Below, one piece after another: positions 24,526 through 36,229 of a stretch of DNA of 64,000 bases. The stretch is from Melampsora larici-populina 98AG31 (Eukaryota > Basidiomycota > Pucciniomycetes > Pucciniales > Melampsoraceae). The stretch covers positions 1,457,877-1,521,876 of the forward strand of contig NW_006768777.1 in the NCBI RefSeq assembly GCF_000204055.1, given 5' to 3'. The notes under the pieces were generated by a model. The model saw only the letters and a list, made by a program, of their open reading frames with translations, was not told the origin of the DNA and ran no database searches. The position numbers were made by a program, and so were the translations under genes. Each line of letters begins with the position of its first letter. Position 1 is the stretch's first letter.

Positions 24526-24829
24526 GTTGAGAACTCCTTCAGACGCATCTTTCCCATTGGAAGCTCTGACAGGAATACCATTTAAATGTATTGAGATGAG
24601 TTTGGTAAATTCTCTGCATAGATTCTCGTGGTCGAGGCATTAGATTGTGCTCTTGAGAAACGGGTGAACGGGTAACATCGGCGAATTGGATGCTATCCAC
24701 ATGATCAGTGTGTAGTACCTGGTACAATCGTGAAATGTTTTTCAATGCTTCCTTTCAGGTGTTAAGGATGAGGTCTGGCAATTGAAAGTCAGTTTGTAAG
24801 ATACTCAGCAAAGTGATTAAATACAAGGC

Positions 24830-25311
24830 TTACTTTAGTCTGATAATTCTGTTTGTTTTGACTCGGACGAAGATGATCTTGGGTCGGTGAGGTGTATAGT
24901 TGGGTCGGTGGAAAGATTGATTAGGTCGGATTTGAGCTACAAAACCTCGGTTAAAGAGAGCATTAAGTCGATTAGAACTATTGCTGCCGAGATAACTAAC
25001 CATGGGATTCGAATTATCCTTACCTTCATGACTTGGAGATCGAAATTCTCGGCCAGTTGATAACTCGGTGGGGTTGATTTGGATGAGGGAATTGATCCGG
25101 TGATTAGGTCGCAGAATGGTTGGTTAGATTTAGTCGGAGTATATATCGGCTTGGAATAGCCTCGGTTAATCGTCGGATGATTAAGTTGGGCTGGTTAAGT
25201 CGGTCTGATCAAGTCGGTGCTATGTCGGTTGACATAAGTTGGTGGAAATCTCGGACACATGATCCGAGGACTCCTCGGATTCAAGTATCCGAGCCAAATA
25301 TGTTGGCAGTG
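24830..25311 (-). repeat. Right extended TIR of the CACTA-like element
   Basis: Inverted counterpart of 10249-10735, ending TGTTGGCAGTG. Dense CTCGG/GTCGG motifs. Confidence 0.85.
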
Positions 25312-27345
25312 ACTGCAGGGACATCCTGATTATTCAGGGAAGAATTGTTTGTGATACTCAAATCTGTGGTTGATGATATAGGTAGAGAAAGTGAAGAAAC
25401 TGAAATTTGTTGAGCTTGAGTAGGCTGAGATTCCAAAATCAAATTTTCTACTTCCATAGTATTGACCAAGAGAGCTGTTTGAATTTTGTTAGTCTGAGAG
25501 GCTGGATTATCAACTTCCTTAGTATCACCTGATTTGAATGGTTGAGCTTGAGAATTCGATTCTTCAGGAATAATTTGAAGAGGGTGAGAAATCGATTCAT
25601 TAATAGAGTTTGGAGGAGACTTATAAATAGATTCAGCAACATTATTTCGAAGAGACTGAGAGGTTTCTTTGGCTGGAGTATTTTGAGGTTCAGTGGACTG
25701 AGACACTGGATTTTCTACTTCTGTACTATTATCTGAATTTAATAATACAGTCTGAGAAATTGAGTCTTGCCCCGTTTTTTGATTTTCACTTGGATGAGAA
25801 TGATCACTTTGTTGGATTTCAGGAGTAGGAGATTTTTCATTATCTAACTCCAGAGAATTAACTGATTTCAATAACTGAGCATGAGAAATTGAATGATCGG
25901 GGTTGTTGTTGGCTTCGGTTATGTTATTAACATTATTCAATACCTGTGTAGTATCAGCTGAAATAGTGTGTGAAGACGGAGGAATGGTAAGATTGGCAGA
26001 TGGTGAAACTCCAGTCGACTGAGTGGTTTGATCATCCACGGCCATAGTGGATGTAACACATCCAGTTGAAGGTCCTGAAGGCTCAGCTGTAATAATTGTA
26101 TATAATCAATGTGGGAACAAAACATGTTAGCACCAATACAGTCATCATTTCGATTATTGAAAATGTCTTGACCTACTTGAAGGATAAGGATAGTATTCAA
26201 CTCCACCCTCACTATGTTTGATCATTTTTTCCACTGGTAAAAGACTTTCATTTACTTGATCAATTACTTCAGTTTCATTCGATATATCCATTGGAATACC
26301 ATCTAAATTAGTATCAAAGTCTTCTTGATTTTGTTGAGGGTGTGATTTATCAGTTTCAAGAAGTTCATTGCCGTCTTCTTCCTCTTCTCCACTTGAATCA
26401 GATTCCTTGGATTTTTGTTGTTGATTGCCTTCCTCCTCCTCTTCATCTTCTTCCTCTTCTCCACTTGAATCAGATTTCTTGGATTTTTGTTGTTGATTGC
26501 TTTCCTCCTCCTCTTCATCTTCTTCCTCTTCTCCACTTGATTCAGATTTCTTGAATTTTTTTTGTTGATTGCCTTAGTCCTCCTCTTCGACTTTGTCTTC
26601 AGTATCCTTGACATTGTTTTTACTTGATTGATTTAAGTTATCTATCTGATCATCCTCTTTTTCTTCGTCTTCCTCATCAGATCCTTCTGCATCATCTTCT
26701 GAATCATTTTGGTTGTCTGAAGGTGGTTTGGACCTCAGAGCCAACCGTGGTCTTTTGGTTCGAACTTGAGTACTAGTATAATTCGCAGAGCCTTTTCGGA
26801 TTCGATCTGAGCGCCTTTGATTTGGAGGTGGTTCACTCTTGCCTTTTTCAATGAATTTGACATTTGGAAGAGTAGGAGGAGTGATACCGTTTTGCATATC
26901 TAGAAACAAGAAATACAATCCGAAGTCAGCACTACGATAATATCAACCCTCAGCTTGTTCAGAACACACCTTCATATGCCCTATCACATATTTCCTCAAG
27001 CTCCTTGATTATATCATAGGCGCGAGGAGGGAGTCCTGGGATGCTCTTTTGGCTATGACACATAGCTATAGTTTTTGATACATTGTGATAGAACTCTTCT
27101 TCAGTCAACTCTACTATTTCATTGTCAAAGAGACCGACACTTTGGACTCCATCCAGAGGACCATGAGTAGAAGGGGCTTGAGGAAAAGCCTTGAATGAAG
27201 GAGGCTCCACCTTTGGTACTGCTCTCTCGTCATCGGAAGAATTATCTTCATTGCTAGATCTGGCATAATCATCAGATGTGGACCCACTTGTTGGATCAAA
27301 GAAGGTCTTTGGTGGTGTAGGACGGTTGTCTAACTCAGATGACAT
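25312..27345 (-). pseudogene. Unknown cargo gene, 5' part: acidic, disordered protein
   Basis: Exon 1 is 27345-26970 (starts MSSELDNRPTPPK), exon 2 is 26899-26177, and exon 3 runs 26086-25312 to the CACTA-like insertion, continuing at 10245. Exon 2 holds an SDRIRKGSANYTS basic patch. It then has three 72-bp tandem repeats coding for an SSGEEEED...NQQQKSKKSD unit (26389, 26461, 26533). An in-frame TAA (26574-26576) sits where sister repeats have GAA, so this copy is broken. Exon 3 is Ser/Thr/Gln/Asn-rich. Composition suggests a nuclear, largely disordered protein. No family is recognised. Confidence 0.75.
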
Positions 27346-27904
27346 TGTTCAAAACTAATCTTTGAAAGGTTTTTGATTTGATGAAGACCCGTATATAAAA
27401 AGTTATGAAAGAGTTACTAATTTGACCCTGAAATTAATCAATAATTTAAAATTATATTTCAATCTGATCAAATTCTACTACTTCAATCGCTGATGTTTCA
27501 ATAAGATCACTATTTTGAGAGTATTTCAATGATTTGAATTTCAGATTGACAAGATTTGATTGTTGAGATATATATATAAAATGATATCAATGTATAATTG
27601 ATTGATTTAATGATTGAATTAAATTATTAGGATGTAAATCGATTCAAATCTTGATATTTGATTATATTTGATATTGGATGGAGTAGTTGAGAAAAGGTTG
27701 TGAATGTAATGATATTAACTAGACTGTTTCAATATTCCAGAATGAATTTCATTTCAGCTTATGTGAGCTCATTGTGATTGATATGGATATTTAAAGGCTT
27801 ACCAGTTTTCAAAGAGGTTGTGGTTTTGGATTGGTGTTGAAGTTTGTGTTGAAGTTGTGAAAAAGTGGGAGTTGAGTTGGAAAAGTTGGTTGAGGAGAAG
27901 GGAA
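27346..27904. other. AT-rich intergenic region upstream of the unknown gene
   Basis: No ORF or repeat of note. It presumably holds the promoter of the minus-strand gene that starts at 27345. Confidence 0.4.
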
Positions 27905-28093
27905 ATCGATCGTTCACAACGATCGATTGAAGAAAGGGAATCATTTACTAGGGTTTTGACTTAGGCCAAAACCCTAGTAACCCAGGTAAGTGGTCAGCCA
28001 CATATGTACAGGCCCATTTTCCACTCGATCACTCGGTGATCGAGTGGAAAAGGCCCTGTAGGCCTGTCACAGTGATGACAGGCCTACAGATGC

Positions 28094-28101
28094 TCTAGAC
28101 C
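28094..28101 (+). repeat. 8-bp target duplication TCTAGACC
   Basis: TCTAGACC precedes the element at 28102 and follows it at 30129-30136. Confidence 0.85.
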
Positions 28102-30128
28102 AGGACCCTGGAAAGCCCCTATATACCCGCCTAATTGGGTATGTAGGAATTGGCCTTTTTGGGTAAAAATGGTCCTTATGTTCTGTGTAGGAATTCTAAA
28201 AATTTGAAAAAAAAAGTCACACAGGAGCCTTATTTTGTATGTAGGAATATGTCAAAAAGTGTGGAAAAAAAAATTAGGTTTCTTACACATTAGGTAGGAA
28301 AGAGGGTTCTCAGGGCCACCAGGCTACCCACTTCAATACATAAGGTGAGTAGCAATGATCATCGAGTCACAATGAAACCCGATGTTATTGTGTATAGATA
28401 CCAATCATGATAGTATTGAGTTTGAAGCTCAGGTAAGACAATTTTTTGCACATTTTTATGTAAAAGGGTGTGGAAAAATGTCATATTATGACAGTTGATG
28501 GTCATTGAAATCGAGATGTCTGACAGTCTGGCATGGGTCAGCAAGAAGGTTGTTTCAACCAGTTTCAACCGAGTCCAAACATTTGAAATGGCCTGAAAGT
28601 TGCTGAAACAGCTTGATTCTGCTCGATCACAACATTTTTTTTGTTTGATCTTGATAGTTTTCGTTGATATTAGACACAATTACTATATCTCGCGTAGCAA
28701 AAGAAAAAAAACAACCACCAGGATCCTGTGGCTTCTGATCACGCCAATGCAAATGGAGCCACCAAATTGGACCCTCGGACATGTAGTAAATTGGTAGCCA
28801 TCATGCTGAAAAACTCTGAGCAGATGGACAAGGCTCTGGATCGCTTACATCGATGGAACATTCATGTAAAGCTTGACCTCAATTGGATTGCAAAAAATAC
28901 ATCAACAACTCTCGACATCGCAACACAAACACTTTATACAAGTGGCAATGTATCAGAAGACAATCCACTTGAAGTAAACAAGTTTGTTGTGGTTATAAAA
29001 AACAATGTATGTCATCCCCTGTTTCAAATATGAAGCTGCCGACTCTGATCATTTAATGTACTCTTGATTCGTTTTAGATGCTTTTTTTGGGTAAGATCTG
29101 TGCTCTCTACATTTACCAGAATGGTAAGCACGAGTGGATCACCAAATCGTCCACTCGATCTAAGCTCTCATATGCATCTACCCAGCTTTACATGTATAAA
29201 GGGAATCCTGGAGCGTGTAGTTTTGAAGAAAACTTTCCAAATCGCCTCATATTCTCGCATCTTGATATAGCAGATATTCACTATGTGTTTCCCCCCACCT
29301 CATCAATGAATATTACTGAACCCAAGGCTAACACCATATGGATTCCTCAAGCTTATCGTGCTATGTTAAAGGCTATGAGCCAGAAACAGTACATCAAGGC
29401 AATTCTCGAACAACTTGCTGTTGAACACGCTAAAGCTAGAAAAAAATAAGCTATACTTGAATTGTAATATCTAACTTGGTTTTTATTTCTCTCCACCTTA
29501 TCTAGAGATTTGATTTTGTGTTATTTCTTCAAGTTGTTTCGCTTCATCTCTCCCAAATTCAAAAAAATACCAGTCTCTTTAGTCCCTTTTCTGAAACGTT
29601 TGACTGCTCTTTTTCTACTTCTTGATATTGAATTCTCAGACCCTGATCTCCCTCATGTGTAGAGATTCACTTTGATGTTTTTACCTGTTACAGCAGTGGA
29701 CCGACTGCAGTGGCTGGCCAGGAACTGGAAACACAGTCCCTCCAGTGGCTGGCCAGGAATTGAATTACTCGTTTTTTTTAAAACTCAACTACATAACACT
29801 ACATAGCTATACTACTCACTAGTCTATTTCTCTCTCAACAACTTCAACTCTTGTGATTCTTCTACCAAATTCCCAAAAAAATATACAAGTTTTTCCGGAA
29901 AAAAAATCAAGATGTCTAATTGCTCTGAAACGCCCAAAAACACAGATTTTGAGGGTCCTTATGCAGATGGAAGGAATATTGGGACCTTTCTCCAAAAAAA
30001 AAAATGGTCCTTTGTCAACAGGTAGGAATCCGAGTTTTTTTTGTGAAAACCGGCGAAATTTGTGTAGGTAGGAGGGGAAAATTTCGGGATTTCCATTAGG
30101 AGGGTATATCGGGGCTTTCCAGGGTCCT
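28102..30128. mobile_element. 2-kb hAT-like element with one gene
   Basis: The TIRs of about 33 bp begin AGGACCCTGGAAAGCCCC and are imperfect inverse copies. The 8-bp duplication is typical of hAT elements. There is no room for a full hAT transposase, so the element is non-autonomous. It contains one spliced gene (28728-29449) of unknown type. The TIR-proximal sequence on both sides has TGTAGGAA-like words and poly-A runs. Confidence 0.8.
28728..29449 (+). CDS. Unknown protein in the 2-kb hAT-like element
   Basis: Two exons, 28728-29006 and 29078-29449, joined by a GTATGT...TTTTAG intron. They give 217 codons in one frame, the last codon being the stop. The first visible codon is GTG and an in-frame TAG lies about 33 bases upstream, so the true 5' exon is either missing or joined through an acceptor near 28727. 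Exon 2 begins FLGKICALYIYQNGKHEWI and ends with a helical KKxx-like, lysine-rich tail (AKARKK). No known domain is recognised. It may be cargo or an accessory mobility gene. Confidence 0.5.
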
Positions 30129-30535
30129 TCTAGACCACTCGATCACTCAGTGATCGAGTGGTCTAGAGTCTGTCAGCACTGTGACAGTGCTGACAGGCCC
30201 ATTTTCCACTCGATCACTCGGTGATTGAGTGGAAAAGGCTCTGTAGGCCTGTCGCAGTGCTGAAAGGCCTACAGATGCTCTAGACCACTCGATCACTCGG
30301 TGATCAAGTGGTTTAGAGTCTGTGAGGCCTGTCACAGGGCTCCTCGATCACTGGGTGACCGAGTGGTTTCCAAGTACCTGGGACCGTTAAGGTCCCAGGT
30401 ACTATACCTTTTAAAGTTAAGTGCATCAAACTTTAAAAGGTACAGTATCTGGGACCTTGACGGTCCCAGTCCCAGGGACTTGGATTCCACTCGATCACTG
30501 AGTGATCGAGTGGAAGATGGGGCTTTCAGTGATAC

Positions 30536-31610
30536 ACAGAGGTACCAGATCTTACCACCGGTGGATCTTACAAATCCGGGTCATTATGTGTGTAGTAAAA
30601 ATCATCATCAGAAACTCTGAAAGAATTTCATATTTTCTTTGATTATTTTCGACACATGATGAATACCTATTTTAATATATGATTTCAATTAATAAGCTTA
30701 TAAAAGGGAAAAATCTTTAAAATGATGGGTTCATTACTCTTTCTTAAAACAAAAAGAAACCATCATTTTAAAGAATCTTTCAATTTTAAACTAGATTCAA
30801 TCTTAGCACTTTTCCTTTCCCGCACTTGAATACAATTCACCTAAGCAGGCCATCTGTCTATTGATTTCTTCTACTTTTGAATCTTGAATTTGAAATCATT
30901 TCTCTTAATTTGGTTTTGATGAATTTTACTTTAATTCCTCTTCTTGTTTCTCCTTCACACTTCTAGTATTAACTTGTACTTTCCCTTGTGAATGTTCTTT
31001 ATCTGTTCTGGCTTACAATGAAGATTAGGTACCTCCTAATGTACAACTGATTTTCTGGAACTTTGTTTTTCAGAATTGTAACATTGAAAAGAATATTTTG
31101 TAATTGGTTTTTTCTTCTTTTAATTTTTCTTACATCGGGTAATAACTTTGCAAATGTTTGTCAAGGTTTTGGATACCTTTTTTTTGAGCTGATTGTATCT
31201 GGTGTCTTTGCTCTTGATTATTTCATTCTTTTTACTTTTTATTCATTTCTGAAAAGATAGTTTTATGTGTTCATGACTTGAAAATACATCATGTTAGGCA
31301 AACAAGTTTATGATCAGACCCTGTACATCTGGGATGTTCCAGTCTTATCTCCTATGTGCATGTGCATGGATCTTCATATGCACGCATGGATCTGCAAGTG
31401 GCAGCAGGTATGTGAAAGTATGCACATGAATATGCGGGAAACCACAAGAACACTGCAGATTCACGCAATATGGGGATCCATACTCAAAAGCATGCAAATC
31501 TGGAGTCTAGGGTGATGCACAATGTGTGATATAAAGACTGCCTCTCTGAGGAAGTCCTTTCCCCTCCAAAGATCAAATTATTTCATCCTGTTTTCTTCAC
31601 ATTTATAGAT
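30536..31610. other. AT-rich region before the SNF2 gene
   Basis: It contains a hairpin (ATGATGG...CCATCAT, about 30721-30772) and T-rich tracts. A short open frame from 31291 to 31515 could be a 5' exon of the SNF2 gene, but no splice pair was confirmed. Confidence 0.4.
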
Positions 31611-31626
31611 CTACAACTCAACCCAC

Positions 31627-34279
31627 ATGTTACCCACACATCACATTAAAGAACCAGTATGTGCTGGGGGTATCAACTTCAAAGTAGCTTCAATAACTTC
31701 ATCTGCTATTGAAATCACTCATCCATTCCATTCACCTTTGCACATGATTGCAAAGGTTTCTGATGAACCTGATGTCAGTCACGAGATTCAACTTTATCTC
31801 CCAAATGGCAACTCTGTAGGCTATGTTCCCAGAGGTGTAGACCACTGTATTTTAGATCTCATCCACTATAAAGCAGGAAAGCATTACTCACTCCCAGCTG
31901 GTGGATGGACACCAAAGAAGGATATCCAACACTTACACACACCACTTATCAGTTGTTACCTCAACACATCAGACAAGGGTAATGGAACAACACAATTCTT
32001 AGTTACTGCATTAGTCTTTATCAAGTATTCTGATCAATCACAAGTCATCAAGACAATGTGTGAACATGAAATTTCACTGGATCAACCTCCAAGCTACAAT
32101 CCTAGCTTTCATCATCATGTAGATCTTATCAACATTACAGGACTGACCACCCCTGACTGGAAATCTGCATTCCCGGAAACTCACCTTCTTTCGGCTACGC
32201 AGGCTGCCCAACTTGCATCAATCCAGTGTGGAGAAGATCTTCAGCCATCAGAACCATCAGATATCATTAAATCTCAGCTGAAACCTCATCAGAAACAGGG
32301 CCTGGCATTTTTATTAGATAGAGAAAACCCATTATCCACCAGCTATAGATCACTGTGGCAATGTGTTAACAAAGGCTCCTTTAACAAGTGGACACACCGT
32401 TTGTGTGGCGAGGAATTCATTTCAACAGCAGATAACCCGGCCCCAATTAGTCCACGGGCATCTATACTGGCTGATGACATGGGACTTGGGAAAACTTTAC
32501 AAACAATCACTTTAATTGCTACCACCTTATCAGCTGCAATACAATTTGAGATTGATAATCCAGAATCAGATCTCATCACCAATCTCCGCTCTTCACACAC
32601 CACTCTACTGATATGTCCTACAGGGCTTATGGACACCTGGCAACAGGAGATTATAAAACACACAAAAAGAGGTGGTTTGAAATTTATGCGCTGGCATGGT
32701 GCAAGTAGGATGAAAGTTGACTTGAAGGAATGGAAATCTGCTGATATCATATTCACCACCCCAATGACACTTGTGTTTGATGTACGGCACTCGGGAAAAC
32801 CCCGGCTCCCTTTTACAACAAGGTGGTATAGGGTGGTATTTGATGAGGCTCAGTAAGTCTCATCCTTTTCTGAATCCTTGTTAGTCCCATGAATTGGGAC
32901 CCAGGCTAATTAATGACTTTAACCAGTGTTATTCAAAATGAAACTTGTACACAATCCATTGCGACATCTTTGAGCTCAGTCAACAGGCTCTGTCTCACTG
33001 GTACTCCGCTCCACAACAGAATTTGTGACCTTCACATGCTGCTCAAATTCTTACACATCAAGCCTTTTCAGCAAGATTCAGTATGGTACCATCAAATTGT
33101 ACGACCAGTTCATAATGGTGACCTCCGGAAACTTTTACAACTATTGAGATATTTCATGCTCAGACGGACCAAAGCAAGCCATCTACCAGATTTACCTCCA
33201 ATCCACCATCAGACCATATTGTTAGGTTTGCATCCACAAGTGAAGATTATACATCAGCAGCATTATCACAAATTTCTAACCCAATATGGTGTTGCTCGTC
33301 AAGGGACATTCAAACCAGGGGAGTACTTTAAACAATTGAGCAATCTCAGAATGACATGTGATCACCCACTTTTGTTTAAACTGGAAAACAAGTCAGAGGA
33401 AAGGAGAATCACTGAGATGGAGGAGGAACTCGGAATAATGGTACCTGATGAGAGGAAGCTTGAGGGGAATGCAAGGCCAGCTTATACACAGGACTGGTTA
33501 CTCAGCACTAAACTAAATTACTTGGTCAGCAAGCTTATTGAAAAGAAAAATCTTAGACTTAGAAATTCAAACAAAGACATCAAGAAGACTGTGATCTACA
33601 CCCAGTGGAGGTGCTTCATTGACTGGTAAGTATAGTCCCAGTCTTCTTCATTGAGACAGTTCTGGCCTATTTAATCTTACTCAACTTTACTACAGGATAA
33701 TGGTGGCTCTGGATAATAATCACATTCAAACCTGCTCCTTACACGGTGGAATGACCAATACTCAGAGAACATTCCAACTCAAAAAATTCAATCAGGACCC
33801 AGAAGTTGATGCTTTTGTGGTCTCTATAGAGGCTGGAGGGGTTGGTTTAGATATGACTTGTGCAGACGAGGTCTACATAATGGTATGATATAATCCACAA
33901 ACCTCGATTTCTCTGATGCATACACTAATTGCCAGTGCCCTTGCTTTAGGATGCCCATTGGAACCCCCAAATAGTACAGCAAGCAGTTGACCGGGTTCAA
34001 CGAATGGGTCAGACTCATCCAGTCAATGTTTTTCATGTAGTTGTTCAGGATTCTGTTGAACAGCACCTCTTCAATGTGAGTTTCCTCTCAAGTGTGAAAA
34101 ATTTGTGATGTCTGACAAACCCCATCATACTTCAGGTTCAGAAGAAAAAGGCTTCTTTAGCAAGTAAAGTAATTACTTTATCGGTTCCCAAGGATCAACT
34201 AGAACAATGTGTCAGGGCTGGTGATACTATGGGTGATGAAGTTGAAGATTTTGATGTCAATATGTGCTATAAGATGTAG
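31627..34279 (+). CDS. SNF2-family ATPase (Rad5/Rad16/HLTF-like)
   Basis: Five exons: 31627-32852, 32927-33625, 33696-33882, 33950-34075 and 34136-34279, giving 793 aa with no internal stop. The N-terminal 200 residues are unassigned. The helicase core begins at LKPHQKQGLAFLLDRENP (Q-region). It continues with DDMGLGKT (Walker A), LLICPTGLMDTW, DEAH formed across the first intron, and RLCLTGTP (motif III). The second lobe has SLHGGMTNTQRT, SIEAGGVGLDMTCAD (motif V) and VDRVQRMGQTHPV (motif VI, Gln for the usual Arg). Such proteins translocate on DNA and remodel chromatin or repair intermediates in the nucleus. No RING finger is seen between the lobes. An ATG-less extension back to 31612 follows a TATAG acceptor, so an upstream exon is possible. 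It is the best-preserved gene of the giant element and lies 372 bp from the convergent integrase gene. Confidence 0.93.
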
Positions 34280-34651
34280 AAGGTATAGACAGATTTGAAT
34301 CCATCAAAATGTTGCTCATTGTTGTGATCTTATATCTTTTCCCTCTGTACATGTGAAGGGACACCAAATCAAAGCCCTCTTCTGTCATACAAATATACAT
34401 GTGTATTGACTTTGACACAAGTCTTTCAATTTTCTCTTTCCCCACATGTGCATAGATGAAGCCACCTGGATACCATGTGGGAACAATCCTGCAGCCGTAA
34501 TTACTTGACAGGAACTGGAGATCACAATATTCCAAGTCACAAGTAACAAAGATCAATACAAGATTTTTTAAAATGATTTGATGGTAAATGGAACAAAGAC
34601 TTGTTTGAAATGACAATCATGTTTCAATGCAACAGTTTTAAAAATCCACCA

Positions 34652-36217
34652 TCAAACAAATACCATAGAGTCATCACCTTCAACACGGGCAAAGGGAGTG
34701 TTACTCCAAGACAAATCTTTCAATCTTGCTAATACAACATCAAAAGAACCCCAAAAATTTCCAATGTCCAAATCCCTGCTCACAATTCCAACTTCTTCCA
34801 TGACTCGTTCAACAACCGGGGAAAACCACTCAGGGGTTGTGCTCCACAAGTTTTCTTGCTCCGGGTATTCATCAGAAATGATAGCATCCACCGCTTCACC
34901 TGGGACTGGTATGAGGTAATCAATCCCACCAAATTCTTCCACGGGGTTTTTGTAGCAGTAGTCTGCAGAACACCCTGTAGGTAATTTAGACCGCTTGTCG
35001 TATCGTCTGCAGAAACCATTGTAAAACTTGACCCATTTGTCCAGAGCTCGTTGAAAGACGGGAATAAACAGGTGGAGAAACAAGGCCCTGAAAAGCAATA
35101 ATCAAGATTTCAGCATGGAATCACCAAAGAAAATGAAAAGCAGCTTCACCTAGCCATTGGATCATATTGATCATATAAATCTTGATCAATGCGCTCTTGA
35201 ATTTTAGCTTTGATATTTCCAGTCAGTCCACAAGTCATTTTGTCCCAGAAGCACTCAATCTTTTGGTTACGAGGGGATGGAACATATTGATGATACGGCC
35301 AGTTTGGAGCTCTGGAACTGTAAGTTTCTCCGAAATAAAGTTGATGTCCCGCAAGAGGAACAGTCTCAGTTCCTCGATCTGTGGTGAGCTTTTTGGGAAT
35401 GCCACCTTGCTTTTTTACAAGCCCCAGATACCACAAGTCAACATGGCGGGGGTCGCTGTTGGTGACATGAGCATGAAGTCCCAAGATCTTTCGAGACCAG
35501 CAATCAATGAAACCATATATACCAATTCCAAAGTTCATCAACTTGTCGTGTCCATCGGAAGCCCAAACCTCATTGGGACCGCCCGCATAGTATTCCCGTT
35601 GCTTGAGTTTATGAGCAGCTCGCATTCTGACAGCATCTGGGTCCATTGCCTTCATCATAGCCGCAATAACATCACTATATAAAAGAGGATTTGGAATGTA
35701 ATTAGCATCAGAGCAAAATGAATCAAGAAGGGCCAAACACTTGCCGGTGGATGTGAAGCTCGTGTTCCTGAGCTAGCATCTTCTTGATACTCTTGATTCC
35801 AAGTACATTTCCATATTCAATCTGAAGTTCTTCAATCTTGTTACATACGGTGGCATATGTTACTACACCCATGTCAAGATCATCCTTTTGGCGGTGAAGA
35901 TTGAGTTGCTTCTCAACTTGAGCTAAAGTTGACCGGCTGATGATGATGTTATGTTCGTTTTTGAGGGCAATGAGAGCTCGCTTTTGGTTCAGAGATTGTT
36001 TGTAATTATCTAATACTGCATCCTTTACAACCTCCACATCATAATTTCCTTGTTGTTTCAAGTCCCATTCTTTGATCCGTCTTCTAACAGTTCTTACACA
36101 TACTCGGATGTTGTGCCGTTGCCAAACAGTGTTGCATACTGTTTGTGCTGGCTAGTTGTTAGCCACAGCTTCTTCCACAAGCGGTCGCAAGATTTCATCA
36201 GATATTTTTGCTGGCAT
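34652..36217 (-). pseudogene. DDE integrase (rve fold), probable transposase of the giant element; early stop
   Basis: Three exons: 36217-35745, 35674-35150 and 35087-34652, giving 478 codons in frame. Intron 1 uses a GC donor (GCAAGT). The catalytic core has Asp in VWASDGHDK, GIYGFIDCWSRKILGLHAH, the second Asp in KLTTDRGTET, and Glu in NQKIECFWDK, which is a complete D-D-E set. The N-terminal half is helical with helix-turn-helix-like segments (RTVRRRIKEW; IIISRSTLAQVEKQL). Codon 22 is TAG (36152-36154), with the open frame continuing after it, so a CAG-to-TAG change is likely. It is the only DNA-joining enzyme found inside the TIRs, and the 6-bp duplication suits it. Similar 'integrase core domain' proteins occur in basidiomycetes; their exact family name is not assigned here. 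Confidence 0.88.
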
Positions 36218-36229
36218 GTTGGTGTGTAG

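Larger units (their letters stand above)
10249..25311. mobile_element. 15-kb CACTA-like element with captured host gene fragments
   Basis: The ends are CACTGCCAACA and its reverse complement, with 3-bp ACT duplications. Inverted similarity continues inward for about 480 bases on each side. The subterminal regions are crowded with CCGAG, CCGAC and CCGA motifs in both orientations. These traits are typical of CACTA/EnSpm elements. No transposase ORF is recognisable, so the element is probably non-autonomous. It contains fragments of C1-tetrahydrofolate synthase and MYG1, a 205-bp MITE with the same ends, other MITEs and long simple-repeat tracts. It interrupts the unknown cargo gene of the giant element. 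Confidence 0.85.
27905..30535. repeat. Palindrome array interrupted by a 2-kb element
   Basis: At least ten separate perfect or near-perfect palindromes lie at 27905-28101 and 30129-30510. Many share a CCACTCGATCACT...AGTGATCGAGTGG stem. Others are built on GTAGGCCTGTCACAGTG, CTGTCAGCACTGTGACAG, CTGGGACCGTTAAGGTCCCAG and ACCTTTTAAAGTT. Read without the inserted element, the array forms consecutive hairpins. Confidence 0.85.
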
